Origin: a virus
Virus record (IMG/VR): IMGVR_UViG_3300043803_001448
Coordinates: 1-24,233 of that record
Strand: one strand, 5' to 3'
Length of the DNA: 24,233 nucleotides
Below, one piece after another: positions 1 through 6,468 of this stretch; positions within the stretch are counted from its first letter, which is position 1; every line of letters begins with the position of its first letter. The notes beneath the pieces were generated by a model. The model was not told where the DNA came from, made no database searches, and was given only the letters and a program-made list of their open reading frames with translations. Position numbers and translations under genes: made by a program.

Positions 1-587
1 GTGAGCGATTGCCAGCCAAAAAGTGATGGCGCGCACTCGGCATCCTGCCAGACCCGTTTATTTGCCCCTAGAGTGCGGTAAGAACGGTTCAGGAGGGTGC
101 CCGAGGGTGAATAGCTTGGAAACACTATCGCCTTCTTCTGAGGGCATCCTAGCACGGAATACGCGGCAATCGTCTTTTCGGTCAGTTTTCTCTCATTTCT
201 GAGAAACAGGATGACTTGGCCGTTGGGTGCTGGTTCGGCAGCATTGATTTCCGGTGGTGCCTTGTAGGTCTTGGTCTTCTCCATCCGCACCGCCTCGACG
301 ATGCCAAGGTATTCCTTGATCTGTTTGATGGCCTCCGCTGCCGTTACGTTCTTGCACAGACGCCACAGGTCGATGAGGTCGCCACGATCCGAGTCCGTTG
401 ACCAATCGCGCCATTGACCGGCATAGGTGCCCGTGATGGTGACTTTGAGGCTGTCGCCGGGTTTGCCGGTAACGTCGCCACAGACCCATTCGCGCCCGTG
501 TTCCAGCTTGCCTGCCGGGAGCAGCATTTGAGCCACCTTGAGCGGGTTGCCGGATAGGCGCGTGGAGATTTCAGACAGCGTGACCAT
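1..587 (-). CDS. DNA primase-helicase, N-terminal part (cut by window edge)
   Basis: This leftward reading frame stays open from an ATG at 587 through the left edge, giving 195 codons. The N-terminal part contains the pattern GREWVCGD, then WRDWSTDSDRGDLIDLWRLC, then AAEAIKQIKEYLGI. This layout is typical of the zinc-binding or degenerate primase N-terminus of phage primase-helicases of the T7 gp4/Twinkle type, which unwind the fork and prime DNA synthesis. Only one or two cysteines of a zinc site are visible, so the finger looks degenerate. The TOPRIM and RecA-like helicase domains would lie outside the window. The start overlaps the stop of the small upstream frame as TGATG, which suggests translational coupling. 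The gene is the last visible one of the replication cassette. The identification rests on motif recall, not a database search. Confidence 0.75.
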   Translation of the reverse strand, partial: MVTLSEISTRLSGNPLKVAQMLLPAGKLEHGREWVCGDVTGKPGDSLKVTITGTYAGQWRDWSTDSDRGDLIDLWRLCKNVTAAEAIKQIKEYLGIVEAVRMEKTKTYKAPPEINAAEPAPNGQVILFLRNERKLTEKTIAAYSVLGCPQKKAIVFPSYSPSGTLLNRSYRTLGANKRVWQDAECAPSLFGWQSL

Positions 588-691
588 CAGAACAGTTCTC
601 CTTCGGCCAAGGGTTCGAGGTCGGTCGGTTCTTCGGAGGGTGGAGGCTCGACACTTTCAGCCGCCTTGACTTTCCCAAGGAGTCGGCTCAT
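587..691 (-). CDS. Small acidic protein between replication genes
   Basis: A 34-codon frame starts at ATG 691, inside the end of the upstream replication gene, and stops in a TGATG overlap with the primase-helicase start. The product begins MSRLLGKVKAAESVEPPP and ends in an acidic, proline-rich tail (EEPTDLEPLAEGELF). A GTG at 703 is an alternative start. A purine-rich GGAAGG lies about 13 bases before the ATG. It fills the only gap between two replication genes and keeps the tight coupling of the operon. No function is recognisable. The acidic tail could be a protein-interaction peptide. The call rests on frame, coupling and protein-like composition only. Confidence 0.45.
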   Translation of the reverse strand: MSRLLGKVKAAESVEPPPSEEPTDLEPLAEGELF

Positions 692-1370
692 GGGTCTGCT
701 CACCTTCCGGTTCAGGCAGGGGCCAAAGGTCGCCGGGTTGTGGATTCTTTTGGGATGGCATGTAGCCCTGAGCTTTCCAAGAGCGGATTGTCATCTGCCA
801 GTTTTTGATCTTCTGCTTGCCGTTCATCCAGCCGTTACCTTCCCACTTTGACCACAAGGCTTCAGCGTCCCTTGGGGTTAAGCCATTGTCTCGGCAGAAC
901 TGGTCGATTTCTTCGCGAGTGGCACGGGAAAGGTTTTTGGAAGGCTTTGCTGTTTCCTTGTCTTGTTCTTTGTCTTTGTCTTTGTCTTTGTCTTTGTCTT
1001 GTTCTTGGAGGGTATTAATACCCTTAACAAACCCTTTCGTTACCCTTTCCAAATCGAGTCCGTGACGATCAATCAGGTTCAAAACATTCTTGTGAGGCCT
1101 GCAATCTGAGGACAAAACACCATATTGCTCGGCCACAAAGTTGACGATCCACAGCTTACCATTGACGGATTCTACGCGCCCATGAAACTCATTAAGCGTT
1201 ACATCGGACACCTTCAATCCAATCTGGAAGGAGGCTAAATCCCAGTCAGGCTCAATTACTCCAGCGGCATCACATTTGTCATGAAGCCAATACCAGAGAA
1301 GTTTAGCGTTTGGAGATAGTTTGCGAAACCAAACCTCTTCCCATTTTGAAGTTTCTGTGAAGCGTTTCAC
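657..1370 (-). CDS. Winged-helix phage replication protein (DnaD/replisome-organiser type)
   Basis: The preferred start is GTG at 1370, not the ATG at 1418. The GTG sits 7 bases after AGGAGG and overlaps the upstream HNH stop as GTGA. The 237-residue product opens with KRFTETSKWEEVWFRKLSP and LLWYWLHDKCDAAGVIEPD, the usual opening of phage replisome-organiser winged helices. A linker of five Asp-Lys repeats follows. The C-terminal block has FCRDNGLTPRDAEALWSKW, GNGWMNGKQKIKNWQMT and WKAQGYMPSQ, a motif seen at the end of many phage helicase-loader or initiator proteins. The likely role is origin binding or helicase loading, which fits its place one gene before the primase-helicase. Which of these two roles it plays is inference. 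Confidence 0.7.
   Translation of the reverse strand: MKRFTETSKWEEVWFRKLSPNAKLLWYWLHDKCDAAGVIEPDWDLASFQIGLKVSDVTLNEFHGRVESVNGKLWIVNFVAEQYGVLSSDCRPHKNVLNLIDRHGLDLERVTKGFVKGINTLQEQDKDKDKDKDKEQDKETAKPSKNLSRATREEIDQFCRDNGLTPRDAEALWSKWEGNGWMNGKQKIKNWQMTIRSWKAQGYMPSQKNPQPGDLWPLPEPEGEQTHEPTPWESQGG
969..998 (-). repeat. Hexamer tandem repeat coding for (Asp-Lys)5
   Basis: Five uninterrupted copies of TTTGTC (plus strand), read as GACAAA on the coding strand. They give five Asp-Lys dipeptides in the linker between the two domains of the replication protein. Unit changes keep the reading frame, so slippage would alter linker length and charge rather than switch the gene off. Confidence 0.9.
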
Positions 1371-1729
1371 GGTTGGTCCTCCTTGTTTTCTTTTCGTATG
1401 CAGGTTTCGCAAATCCATTCGTGCTTTTCGTCTCTACCGTTGATTTCTTCTTCTGGTTTGAGGGTCTTGCAAAGGTGACAGATTGCGTAAATCGGCCTCT
1501 TGCCTTCGTGCTGCCTATTGTGACAATCGAGGCATAGGGTCTGGAGTAAACACGACGGGTAATCCCACGGCAACCATCCCGGAACATACCCGGTGTGATG
1601 GACGCACAGGGTTACTTCTGGATAGCGCCTTCCACATGAAAGGCACTTGTTGCCGTCAATAGATAGCTGTTCTCGACGCTTCGCCAGCCAGCGGTTATCT
1701 AACAGTAAGTTCGCATACCATTTGTTCAT
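1367..1729 (-). CDS. Small HNH endonuclease-like protein with two zinc sites
   Basis: The 120-residue product has a classic HNH core: CLSCGRR (residues about 29-35), CVHHTGYVPGW (His-His of the first element) and LCLDCHNRQHEG (second zinc pair plus the final His). This matches small phage HNH nucleases that nick or cut DNA with one metal ion. A second Cys4 unit follows, CHLC near residue 85 and CETC near residue 110, which could hold another zinc and bind DNA. The stop overlaps the GTG of the replication protein. It could be a free-standing homing nuclease or a replication-associated nuclease; the sequence does not decide. A structured 5' leader lies just upstream. Confidence 0.75.
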   Translation of the reverse strand: MNKWYANLLLDNRWLAKRREQLSIDGNKCLSCGRRYPEVTLCVHHTGYVPGWLPWDYPSCLLQTLCLDCHNRQHEGKRPIYAICHLCKTLKPEEEINGRDEKHEWICETCIRKENKEDQP

Positions 1730-1743
1730 AACTCTAAAAAGGC

Positions 1744-1804
1744 CCTGCCCACACAGCCAAGGGTGGAAAACCGACGAGCGCGGCGTCCTTGACAGGTGGG
1801 CAGG
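1744..1804 (-). promoter_or_regulatory. Structured leader before the HNH gene
   Basis: In the 160-base gap between genes, a perfect 9-bp inverted repeat (CCTGCCCAC 1744-1752, GTGGGCAGG 1796-1804) encloses a second 5-bp pair (CAAGG 1758-1762, CCTTG 1787-1791). A small GACG/CGTC hairpin sits at the tip when read on the minus strand. On that strand the outer stem is followed by GCCTTTTTAG and then the HNH ATG. It could be a terminator or attenuator with an enlarged loop, or a regulatory leader. It does not match a riboswitch class I can name. Confidence 0.45.
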
Positions 1805-1889
1805 ATTTAATCTTTAGGGTTTTCATTGCTCGTTGAGCCGTTTCCACGCGGCTTTCCTCGTCTATACCACAGCGCAAAACGCTGTCAAA

Positions 1890-2486
1890 TCACTCAGGCT
1901 CGCCAATCTGGCATTCAGCCGTGTAGAGGTGCTCAAGGGACTCGAAGCGGGGCAGTTCTTCGCATGACTTGGCAAACGCGGCATCCACGCTCAAAACGCG
2001 GTTGTTCGGCACTGCGGCAAACCATCCATGCTCAACCTGAAGGACGTGGAGCTGTTTATGCTGTTCAAAATCGTTTGCTAGGGCATTCCCCTCGAAATCA
2101 ATCGTGAACAAGTAGCGAGAAGCCAGCCTTGCCGGGTATCCTTCAATGCCACGCACGTTCAACAGTTGAGCATTGCCGCGTTTCCACAGGCCAAACTCAT
2201 GCACGGTAAAGGTCGATGAGAAAGTGTCCCACGGCTGAATCAGTTCCACGTCTGGTAGCTCGCATGGTTTCCAGCACAAGGCTTGGATCGGCAGGCAAAA
2301 CATGGCACCCGCGCACTCAGGATCGTCGAACCGGACTTGGAATTGCAGGCTCGCTGCTTCCTGACAGCGGATGCCGAGGATGTGGGCTTTCAGGTATCTG
2401 CCCTTCCCGCTGGTGTGATTCTGCGTGAACTCCTTGCGGACGAGGCAACGGACGATGGATGGAGCGTCGGAAAGAATGTAGGGCAT
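1890..2486 (-). CDS. Hypothetical protein, 198 aa
   Basis: A long leftward frame starts at ATG 2486, with GAGG about ten bases upstream inside the sequence following the previous stop. The soluble-looking product has no signal peptide or membrane segment. It contains GRYLKAHILGIRCQEAASLQF near residue 30 and several scattered cysteines with no clear zinc spacing. The second half is rich in aromatic residues (FTVHEFGLWKRG, VEHGWFAAVPNNRV). I do not recognise the family. Position among small genes of the leftward arm suggests an early, non-structural phage protein. The frame is accepted for its length, orientation and fit between neighbours. Confidence 0.65.
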   Translation of the reverse strand: MPYILSDAPSIVRCLVRKEFTQNHTSGKGRYLKAHILGIRCQEAASLQFQVRFDDPECAGAMFCLPIQALCWKPCELPDVELIQPWDTFSSTFTVHEFGLWKRGNAQLLNVRGIEGYPARLASRYLFTIDFEGNALANDFEQHKQLHVLQVEHGWFAAVPNNRVLSVDAAFAKSCEELPRFESLEHLYTAECQIGEPE

Positions 2487-2510
2487 GATATTGAGCCTCG
2501 TTGGTCATGA

Positions 2511-2669
2511 CTACCCAGCAATCAAACTAAGCACATAAAGCATGCACGCGATAAGGCCGACCAGAAAAATCAGGCTGACAAACACGGCGTAGCAGCCAAC
2601 GCCGACAGCGACGTATTTGTTGGTGGATTCAAGTAAAGGTTTCGGGGGCGTTTGGGGTGGTTCGTTCAT
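2511..2669 (-). CDS. Small single-pass membrane protein, 52 aa
   Basis: A 52-codon frame begins at ATG 2669, overlapping the previous stop as ATGA. The N-terminus is proline-rich and polar (MNEPPQTPPKPLLESTNKY). It is followed from about residue 20 to the end by one hydrophobic stretch with the sequence AVFVSLIFLVGLIACMLYVL near residues 28-47, long enough to cross a membrane once. The N-terminus is probably cytoplasmic or periplasmic; the charges do not decide. No holin or superinfection motif can be named. Possible roles include membrane anchoring, host takeover or exclusion, all inference. Confidence 0.65.
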   Translation of the reverse strand: MNEPPQTPPKPLLESTNKYVAVGVGCYAVFVSLIFLVGLIACMLYVLSLIAG

Positions 2670-2953
2670 GGGAGGTAGGGTTTGAGTTTGGTGAGCAGCT
2701 TGCTTCCTTCTTTAATCGCCATAATCTTCGCATTGGCTGGCTGCATTCCGCCCGAACAAGCCATAGAGAGCTGGTCGATTACCAACGCAGACTCCTGAAT
2801 CAACCATCGCATCGCCGCATTCTCGCGTTCGAGTTGGCGGGCGAAGTCTGCATCTCGCATCGTGTCTTGTGGCTCAAGTCCATGATGATATAGCTCAATC
2901 CTTCTTTTGAAGAAGGCATCTGTCCTCGGTGTAGGTATTTCAGTTTCGTTCAT
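2666..2953 (-). CDS. Phage protein with PRTDA and FARQLERE motifs, 95 aa
   Basis: The start is ATG 2953, chosen because AAGGAG lies 8 bases before it; longer upstream codons would intrude deeper into the neighbouring gene. The product starts MNETEIPTPRTDAFFKRR and has DADFARQLERENAAMRWL near the middle. The combination 'TPRTDA ... DFARQLERE' is a familiar pattern in uncharacterised proteins of many tailed phages. The FARQLERE region is predicted to form an amphipathic helix or short coiled coil. The end overlaps the next gene as ATGA. Function is unknown in the family. Confidence 0.7.
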   Translation of the reverse strand: MNETEIPTPRTDAFFKRRIELYHHGLEPQDTMRDADFARQLERENAAMRWLIQESALVIDQLSMACSGGMQPANAKIMAIKEGSKLLTKLKPYLP

Positions 2954-3179
2954 ATTGTTTATCTCCTTCGTTCGAGAAAACCTCCACCATATCATCCAGT
3001 TCGTCAACGGCGGCATCCCAAATAGCGATGCGGTGGATAGGGTGGTAGCTTGAGATTTGATGGGCCAGCAGGTCGATGAGGATTTTCGTCACTTCCTCCT
3101 TGTCCACGCGGGTTGCAGACAACGTAGAGGTGAGACGATGCGCTAGGCGATGGGCTGGCGAGGCTTTGGTGTTGGGCAT
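2940..3179 (-). CDS. Hypothetical protein, 79 aa
   Basis: The start chosen is ATG 3179, four bases after the stop of the upstream zinc protein. A longer frame reaching 3383 would overlap that gene almost fully and is rejected. The product begins MPNTKASPAHRLAHRLTST and ends with an acidic helical part (WDAAVDELDDMVEVFSNEGD). It overlaps the next gene by 14 bases, and the Shine-Dalgarno site of that gene lies inside its end. I do not recognise a family; it appears to be a small, mainly helical early protein. Confidence 0.55.
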   Translation of the reverse strand: MPNTKASPAHRLAHRLTSTLSATRVDKEEVTKILIDLLAHQISSYHPIHRIAIWDAAVDELDDMVEVFSNEGDKQYERN

Positions 3180-3183
3180 GTGA

Positions 3184-3393
3184 TTAAGACGGGATTTCAA
3201 TAAATGCCAAACCATCACAAACTTCGCATGTATGCCTTGTGGCTTCTTTATGATCTGGAAAGCAAGGATTTCCATCCGCATCATAGCACTGAATTTCTTT
3301 GCCATCGCCGTCGCAGTGGGGGCATTTGCGAAATGCGATAACGCCTTTGATGACATCTCGAAGCCAATCTGTTTCACAAACAATAGAGTTCAC
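3184..3393 (-). CDS. Small zinc-ribbon protein (DnaJ-type CxxCxG), 69 aa
   Basis: The start is GTG 3393, overlapping the resolvase stop as GTGA. The product has CPHCDGDGKE at about residues 24-33 and CEVCDGLAFIE near residue 56. The two CxxCxG units, separated by about 30 residues, look like the zinc-binding repeats of DnaJ and of many small phage proteins. Each unit should supply half of one Cys4 zinc site. No catalytic motif is present. A role in protein or nucleic-acid binding is a guess from the fold type. Confidence 0.7.
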   Translation of the reverse strand: MNSIVCETDWLRDVIKGVIAFRKCPHCDGDGKEIQCYDADGNPCFPDHKEATRHTCEVCDGLAFIEIPS

Positions 3394-3839
3394 TTGATAG
3401 TCCTCCGGCAGTATTCAGCGATCAGCAAAGCATCTGATATGGCGTGCGTGCATTTGATGTGCGGGAAAAGCTGCTGAGCGCGGCTTTTGCTCACGTTTTT
3501 ATCGCCACCAGTCAGGCATCCAAGCTCCTTCTGCCACTTCTGAGGGGTGACGTAGGTGAATGGGATTCGGGCGGCAGTGAGGGCCATTTCGAGATGACCG
3601 AAGCCTTGTCCGAACTTGAAAGAGGAAGCCACGCCTTGACCGGGCATGGAGTGGACCTTTTCGAGGCAAGCGTGAAGCATTCTGTGGTCGGGGTCTTCGC
3701 TAACTTGTTCAACAAGCAAGTCCCACAAATCCGCCAAAGTTTCAGGCATTTTTACAGCCCAAGCCTTTGCCGAATTATTGTCGGGAATGAATGCGATGCC
3801 TCCCGATGCGCCGGGGTCTATTCCGATGGTTAGTTTCAT
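3390..3839 (-). CDS. RuvC-like Holliday junction resolvase
   Basis: The 149-residue product opens with LTIGIDPGASGGIAF, the first RuvC/RNase H-fold motif that carries a catalytic Asp. It has CLEKVHSMPGQGVASSFKFG near residue 60 (second acidic residue and the conserved MPGQG segment) and ends with HAISDALLIAEY, the HxxSDA motif with the last catalytic Asp. This is the common compact phage RuvC-like nuclease, which resolves branched DNA before packaging. Length matches the family. It is coupled to the next gene by GTGA and to the previous one by ATGA, inside a recombination cassette with Sak4-like and ssDNA-binding proteins. Confidence 0.85.
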   Translation of the reverse strand: MKLTIGIDPGASGGIAFIPDNNSAKAWAVKMPETLADLWDLLVEQVSEDPDHRMLHACLEKVHSMPGQGVASSFKFGQGFGHLEMALTAARIPFTYVTPQKWQKELGCLTGGDKNVSKSRAQQLFPHIKCTHAISDALLIAEYCRRTIK

Positions 3840-4018
3840 GCCTTCTCTTGTGCGATGATTTGAACAAAGGGCTTACCGATGCCGGTCGAGCGATACTTGA
3901 GGTCGATCACAGCGCCACAGGCATGCGAGCCGAGGAACTGGATTTTGACCTCTACGGGAACGTCGCCTTGCGTGGCTTTGATGGCTTCGAGTTGGGTGAT
4001 TAGTTCGGAGATGGGCAT
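3836..4018 (-). CDS. Hypothetical small protein, 60 aa
   Basis: ATG 4018 starts two bases after the MazG-like stop, and the end overlaps the resolvase start as ATGA. The product begins MPISELITQLEAIKATQGDVPVEVKIQF. The opening 'helix, then GDVPVEV strand' resembles many small phage proteins of unknown role that start with SELIxxLExLxxxxGDxPV. The remainder suggests a small alpha/beta domain. No catalytic residues are evident. The tight coupling supports it as a real gene of the cassette. Confidence 0.6.
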   Translation of the reverse strand: MPISELITQLEAIKATQGDVPVEVKIQFLGSHACGAVIDLKYRSTGIGKPFVQIIAQEKA

Positions 4019-4020
4019 AT

Positions 4021-4377
4021 TCAGGCGAGTTTACCGTGCATGTGCGGACGGCTGGCGTTGTATTGCATTTTCATGTGAATGGCGCGTCCAAGGTCGATGT
4101 CGAATGCGCGAGCGGAGTCGAAGGCGCGGATAACGATGTCAGCGAACTCTTCCTCTGCGCAGGTGAGCGGGATGTCTTTGTCACATGGCATGTTGAGCAT
4201 GCCTTTGCGTGCAGCCTCCCAAAGCTCGGAGATTTCGCCGTGGAGGTTGGCTGTCCATGCAGCCATAAGTTCCACGTCAGACTTGTCCATATCGCCGTCG
4301 TGAAAGCCTTTGATAGCAGCGTTCTCGTAGGCGTCGGATGCGATTGTATTGATGGTGTCGATTTGATCGGATGTCAT
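4021..4377 (-). CDS. MazG-like nucleotide pyrophosphohydrolase
   Basis: The start ATG 4377 gives 118 residues; an upstream extension into the neighbouring gene was rejected. The all-alpha NTP-PPase signature is visible: LHGEISELWEAARKG (ExxE motif, about residues 45-60) and CAEEEFADIVIRAFD (ExxD motif, about residues 75-90). These four acidic residues bind magnesium and hydrolyse (d)NTPs to monophosphate and pyrophosphate. The end, with IHMKMQYNASRPHMHGK, also matches phage MazG-like proteins. In phages such enzymes may adjust nucleotide pools or alarmones. It sits between the ssDNA-binding gene and the resolvase. Confidence 0.8.
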   Translation of the reverse strand: MTSDQIDTINTIASDAYENAAIKGFHDGDMDKSDVELMAAWTANLHGEISELWEAARKGMLNMPCDKDIPLTCAEEEFADIVIRAFDSARAFDIDLGRAIHMKMQYNASRPHMHGKLA

Positions 4378-4438
4378 ATAAGCAACTGTAAGCTGAGTTG
4401 TGCGCGTTGTCGAGTCGCGCCCCTCGGTTGTTGATGGT

Positions 4439-4903
4439 CTAAAACGGGATGGGAGAGCTGCCATCGTCCTCGTCTTCTTGTTCCGCCTGCTTGATGAAGG
4501 ATGGCTTGGCGGCGTCTTTCTCTGCCTTCTTGGCAGCCTTAGAGCCGTAGTCCTTCACGACGTTCTTGGCGGCATAGTCGCCAGATGCAGGCTCAATGTC
4601 GATCTTGACCTTGCCAGCGCATCCAACGAGGTCTGCGGCCTCAATAGCGCCAGCCTCGTAAGCGTTAATCATGCCGACAGTCTCGAAGAAATGGCGCAGC
4701 TTGAATGCCATCGCCTCCATCAGGTAGTCGGTGACAAACTGGAAGCCCTCGCCGTGGAAGACCTTCAGGTTGACTTTAATCATTTCCTTGCCGCTCTTTT
4801 TGGAAACGGCATCTTCGGCTTTAACGACCTCGAAGTCGTATTCCCCCTTGGGAAGGAGGTTTTCAAATTCGAGTTCTTCTGGTGTTTTGGGTGTGAAGCG
4901 CAT
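4439..4903 (-). CDS. DUF669-like ssDNA-binding protein with SSB-type tail
   Basis: The 154-residue product starts MRFTPKTPEELEFENLLPKG and contains YDFEVVKAEDAVSKKSGKEM, the usual opening of DUF669-type phage proteins, which act as OB-fold ssDNA-binding partners of phage recombinases. A lysine-rich linker follows. The C-terminus is strongly acidic and ends EQEDEDDGSSPIPF. This copies the acidic tail of bacterial SSB with its terminal Pro-Phe, which docks partner proteins. The next gene upstream is a Sak4-like ATPase, the expected partner. Single-strand annealing with these two proteins is a well-supported pathway; the exact activity here is inferred. Confidence 0.75.
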   Translation of the reverse strand: MRFTPKTPEELEFENLLPKGEYDFEVVKAEDAVSKKSGKEMIKVNLKVFHGEGFQFVTDYLMEAMAFKLRHFFETVGMINAYEAGAIEAADLVGCAGKVKIDIEPASGDYAAKNVVKDYGSKAAKKAEKDAAKPSFIKQAEQEDEDDGSSPIPF

Positions 4904-4917
4904 GGCTTGTGTTTGGT

Positions 4918-5802
4918 TTACTTGGTGGGGGTGATTTTGGCGAGGAGGGCGGCGATAGCTTTGGATGCCTGCTCAGTGGTGAGTTCGCTCCAGTCAGAAG
5001 CGGAGGCTTTTGTAAGCCACTTCTGCTTCTCTTCTTCGCTCATCTTGAGCAGGTCGGAAAGACGAACGATTTCAGCCACTTGTTCGGGCGTAGCAAGGGT
5101 GATTGTTGTAACAGATTTTTCGATGACATCTTTGCCATACATGGATGCGAACGTCTCATAATCGAGTTGAAATCTTTCGTTCTCTGGAAATCCAAGCAAG
5201 CGTGATTTACGGATGACTCCATAGCGTGAGCTTCCTTGTTTAACCACTCGAAAGGTGAGGTCCAACTCGTATGCCAACTTATCAAAGCAATCGAAGGTGA
5301 AGCCAATAGCAACTCGATTCCCTTTAGCGTCTTGACCCCACTCTTCTTTTTCATGGGTGATGATGATAACGTTCATATCCAGACGATGAATCCAGTTGAT
5401 GAATCTGCGCATGAAGGCAATTCCCGGCTTCTTGGAAGCGCCGAACTGGTCTTTATCGCCGAGTCGTTCAGACTCAGCCGCAATGATGGTATTAAAAATT
5501 TTGGTGGCCGAGTCGATTACTAGGGTTTCATATCCATGCTTCTCAGTCGCTAGGGCTTGGAGCTGGCTGATGATAGTTTCAGGGTCAAGGGAGCCATCTT
5601 CGGGACCAAGGATTACGCCGCCGCCCTTGGCTAGTCGATCCATGTAATGCGTTCGAGAAACGCCTTGTTCACTGTCGATGTAGAAGACCTTTTTAAATGA
5701 CAATGAGAACCACGATTTTCCCACGCCGGGTGGGCCGTAGATGAGAACCTTGGGCTTGGTTGGCTCGACTTGTGACGGTGCTTTTGCTTTTAGTTTAGAC
5801 AT
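4918..5802 (-). CDS. Sak4-like RecA-fold recombinase ATPase (AAA_24)
   Basis: The 294-residue product has a Walker A motif GPPGVGKSWFS (about residues 23-33). Next come FYIDSEQGV, a Walker B-like ETLVIDSATK (about residue 95) and MNVIIITHEKEEWGQDAKG (about residue 148), which matches the sensor region of phage Sak4/AAA_24 proteins. These are single-domain RecA-like ATPases that promote homologous recombination with a phage SSB. The C-terminal 60 residues form a helical extension, with LSDLLKMSEEEKQKWLTKA. The start at 5802 overlaps the upstream HNH gene by eight bases. The adjacent ssDNA-binding gene strengthens the call. Confidence 0.8.
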   Translation of the reverse strand: MSKLKAKAPSQVEPTKPKVLIYGPPGVGKSWFSLSFKKVFYIDSEQGVSRTHYMDRLAKGGGVILGPEDGSLDPETIISQLQALATEKHGYETLVIDSATKIFNTIIAAESERLGDKDQFGASKKPGIAFMRRFINWIHRLDMNVIIITHEKEEWGQDAKGNRVAIGFTFDCFDKLAYELDLTFRVVKQGSSRYGVIRKSRLLGFPENERFQLDYETFASMYGKDVIEKSVTTITLATPEQVAEIVRLSDLLKMSEEEKQKWLTKASASDWSELTTEQASKAIAALLAKITPTK

Positions 5803-6265
5803 ATATCTTTCGCGCTTTGTTGTTCTTTATCTTACTAATCCCGGATCGGGTGATCGGGAAAAACTGAGCAATGTGAGAGCATGTTTTTCCACTCTCTAAC
5901 ATCTTCCTGATTTCTGAAACTTGTTCGTCGGTCAACTTGCTCCTACCGCATCTACTGCCTCTTGCGTAGCAGTTTGGCTTCGTCATGCTGGCGTGCCTTC
6001 CTTTTCTAAGGCAGTCTTGCATGTTATCTTTTTGCGAACCAACAAATAAATGCTCAGGATTTACGCACCTGCGATTGTCGCATTTATGGCAAACGTGCTG
6101 TTCCTTCGTTAAGGCCACTTGAAAAAAGTCTTGGTAAACAGCCCTATGTGCTGGCATCACTCGACCGTTAAAAAATGCCTGACCATAGCCGTTTTGGGCT
6201 ATGTATTTTGTCCACTCCATGCAGCCATCACTCGTAAGAGTTGAATTAAGATGCAGATTTTTCAT
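5795..6265 (-). CDS. HNH_3-type endonuclease with C-terminal HTH
   Basis: The 156-residue product begins with the usual phage HNH_3 opening (GCMEWTKYIAQNGYGQAFF). The nuclease core follows: MPAHRAVYQDF, HVCHKCDNRRCVNPEHLFVG with the His, Asn and final His of the HNH site, then NMQDCLRKGRHA. From about residue 108 a helix-turn-helix is visible: CGRSKLTDEQVSEIRKM, GKTCSHIAQFF and TRSGISKIKN. This architecture is that of free-standing phage homing endonucleases, where the HTH sets target specificity. It overlaps the Sak4-like gene and the small basic gene upstream, so it has been accommodated without loss of either. Mobility is inferred from family behaviour. Confidence 0.8.
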   Translation of the reverse strand: MKNLHLNSTLTSDGCMEWTKYIAQNGYGQAFFNGRVMPAHRAVYQDFFQVALTKEQHVCHKCDNRRCVNPEHLFVGSQKDNMQDCLRKGRHASMTKPNCYARGSRCGRSKLTDEQVSEIRKMLESGKTCSHIAQFFPITRSGISKIKNNKARKIYV

Positions 6266-6386
6266 GGCGACGTTTTTTGTTCAACTCGATCATTCGAGCG
6301 CGTCGTTTTTGACGCTCTTTTAAAGAGAAGTTTTTAGACTTCCCCTTAGCCAGCTTTCCAAGCTCTGAGGCTGCTTTGTTTTTCAT
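6246..6386 (-). CDS. Small basic protein (ELGKLA...RRAR type), 46 aa
   Basis: A 46-codon frame from ATG 6386 overlaps the HNH start by 20 bases. The product reads MKNKAASELGKLAKGKSKNF, then SLKERQKRRARMIELNKKRR, with about a third Lys plus Arg. The order 'ASELGKLAKGKSKNFSxxERxKRRARMIELN' resembles small proteins common on phages and plasmids (ELGRLGGKARSKALSPERR...). They are annotated only as hypothetical and are presumably nucleic-acid binding. The leader GGTTACTCATAATG and an upstream palindrome fit a true start. It is the first gene after the noncoding block and terminator, so it may head the cassette transcript. Confidence 0.6.
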   Translation of the reverse strand: MKNKAASELGKLAKGKSKNFSLKERQKRRARMIELNKKRRHEKSAS

Positions 6387-6403
6387 TATGAGTAACCAGT
6401 CTC

Positions 6404-6421
6404 ACAATAAGCGGATATTGT
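6404..6421. promoter_or_regulatory. Operator-like palindrome upstream of the recombination cassette
   Basis: ACAATA (6404-6409) and TATTGT (6416-6421) are perfect inverted copies six bases apart. They lie 18-35 bases upstream of the small basic gene and just downstream, in the leftward direction, of the terminator. Read on the minus strand, TTGACAATATCC overlaps it and could supply a -35-like hexamer, but no convincing -10 at normal spacing is seen. It may be a repressor site controlling the cassette. Confidence 0.35.
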
Positions 6422-6424
6422 CAA

Positions 6425-6464
6425 TAAGAAAAAGAACAACCCGCCTGAGTGAACAGACGGGTTG
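6425..6464 (-). terminator. Rho-independent terminator (leftward)
   Basis: On the minus strand an 11-bp stem with one G-U pair (CAACCCGTCTG and CAGGCGGGTTG, 6437-6464) has a six-base loop and is followed by TTCTTTTTCTT. It stands six bases after the 3' end of the tRNA-like element and before the cassette's first gene. This is the strongest terminator seen in the leftward arm. Confidence 0.8.
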
Positions 6465-6468
6465 CTTT

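Noticed and set aside
805-1065. Rightward frame of 86 codons with serine-leucine repeats
   Set aside because: It is the opposite strand of the replication protein; the repeats are the complement of the Asp-Lys codons.
1744-1804. HEARO/omega RNA of an IscB-type nuclease
   Set aside because: The following HNH protein is only 120 residues with no RuvC domain, and the leader is far shorter than that RNA class.
4400-5161. Rightward frame of 253 codons with hydrophobic content
   Set aside because: It lies opposite the ssDNA-binding and Sak4-like genes, both of which have clear motifs; long antisense frames are expected there.
5567-5573. CTGATGA on the plus strand, a possible second hammerhead
   Set aside because: It lies within the Sak4-like gene; no GAAA or matching stems are found around it.
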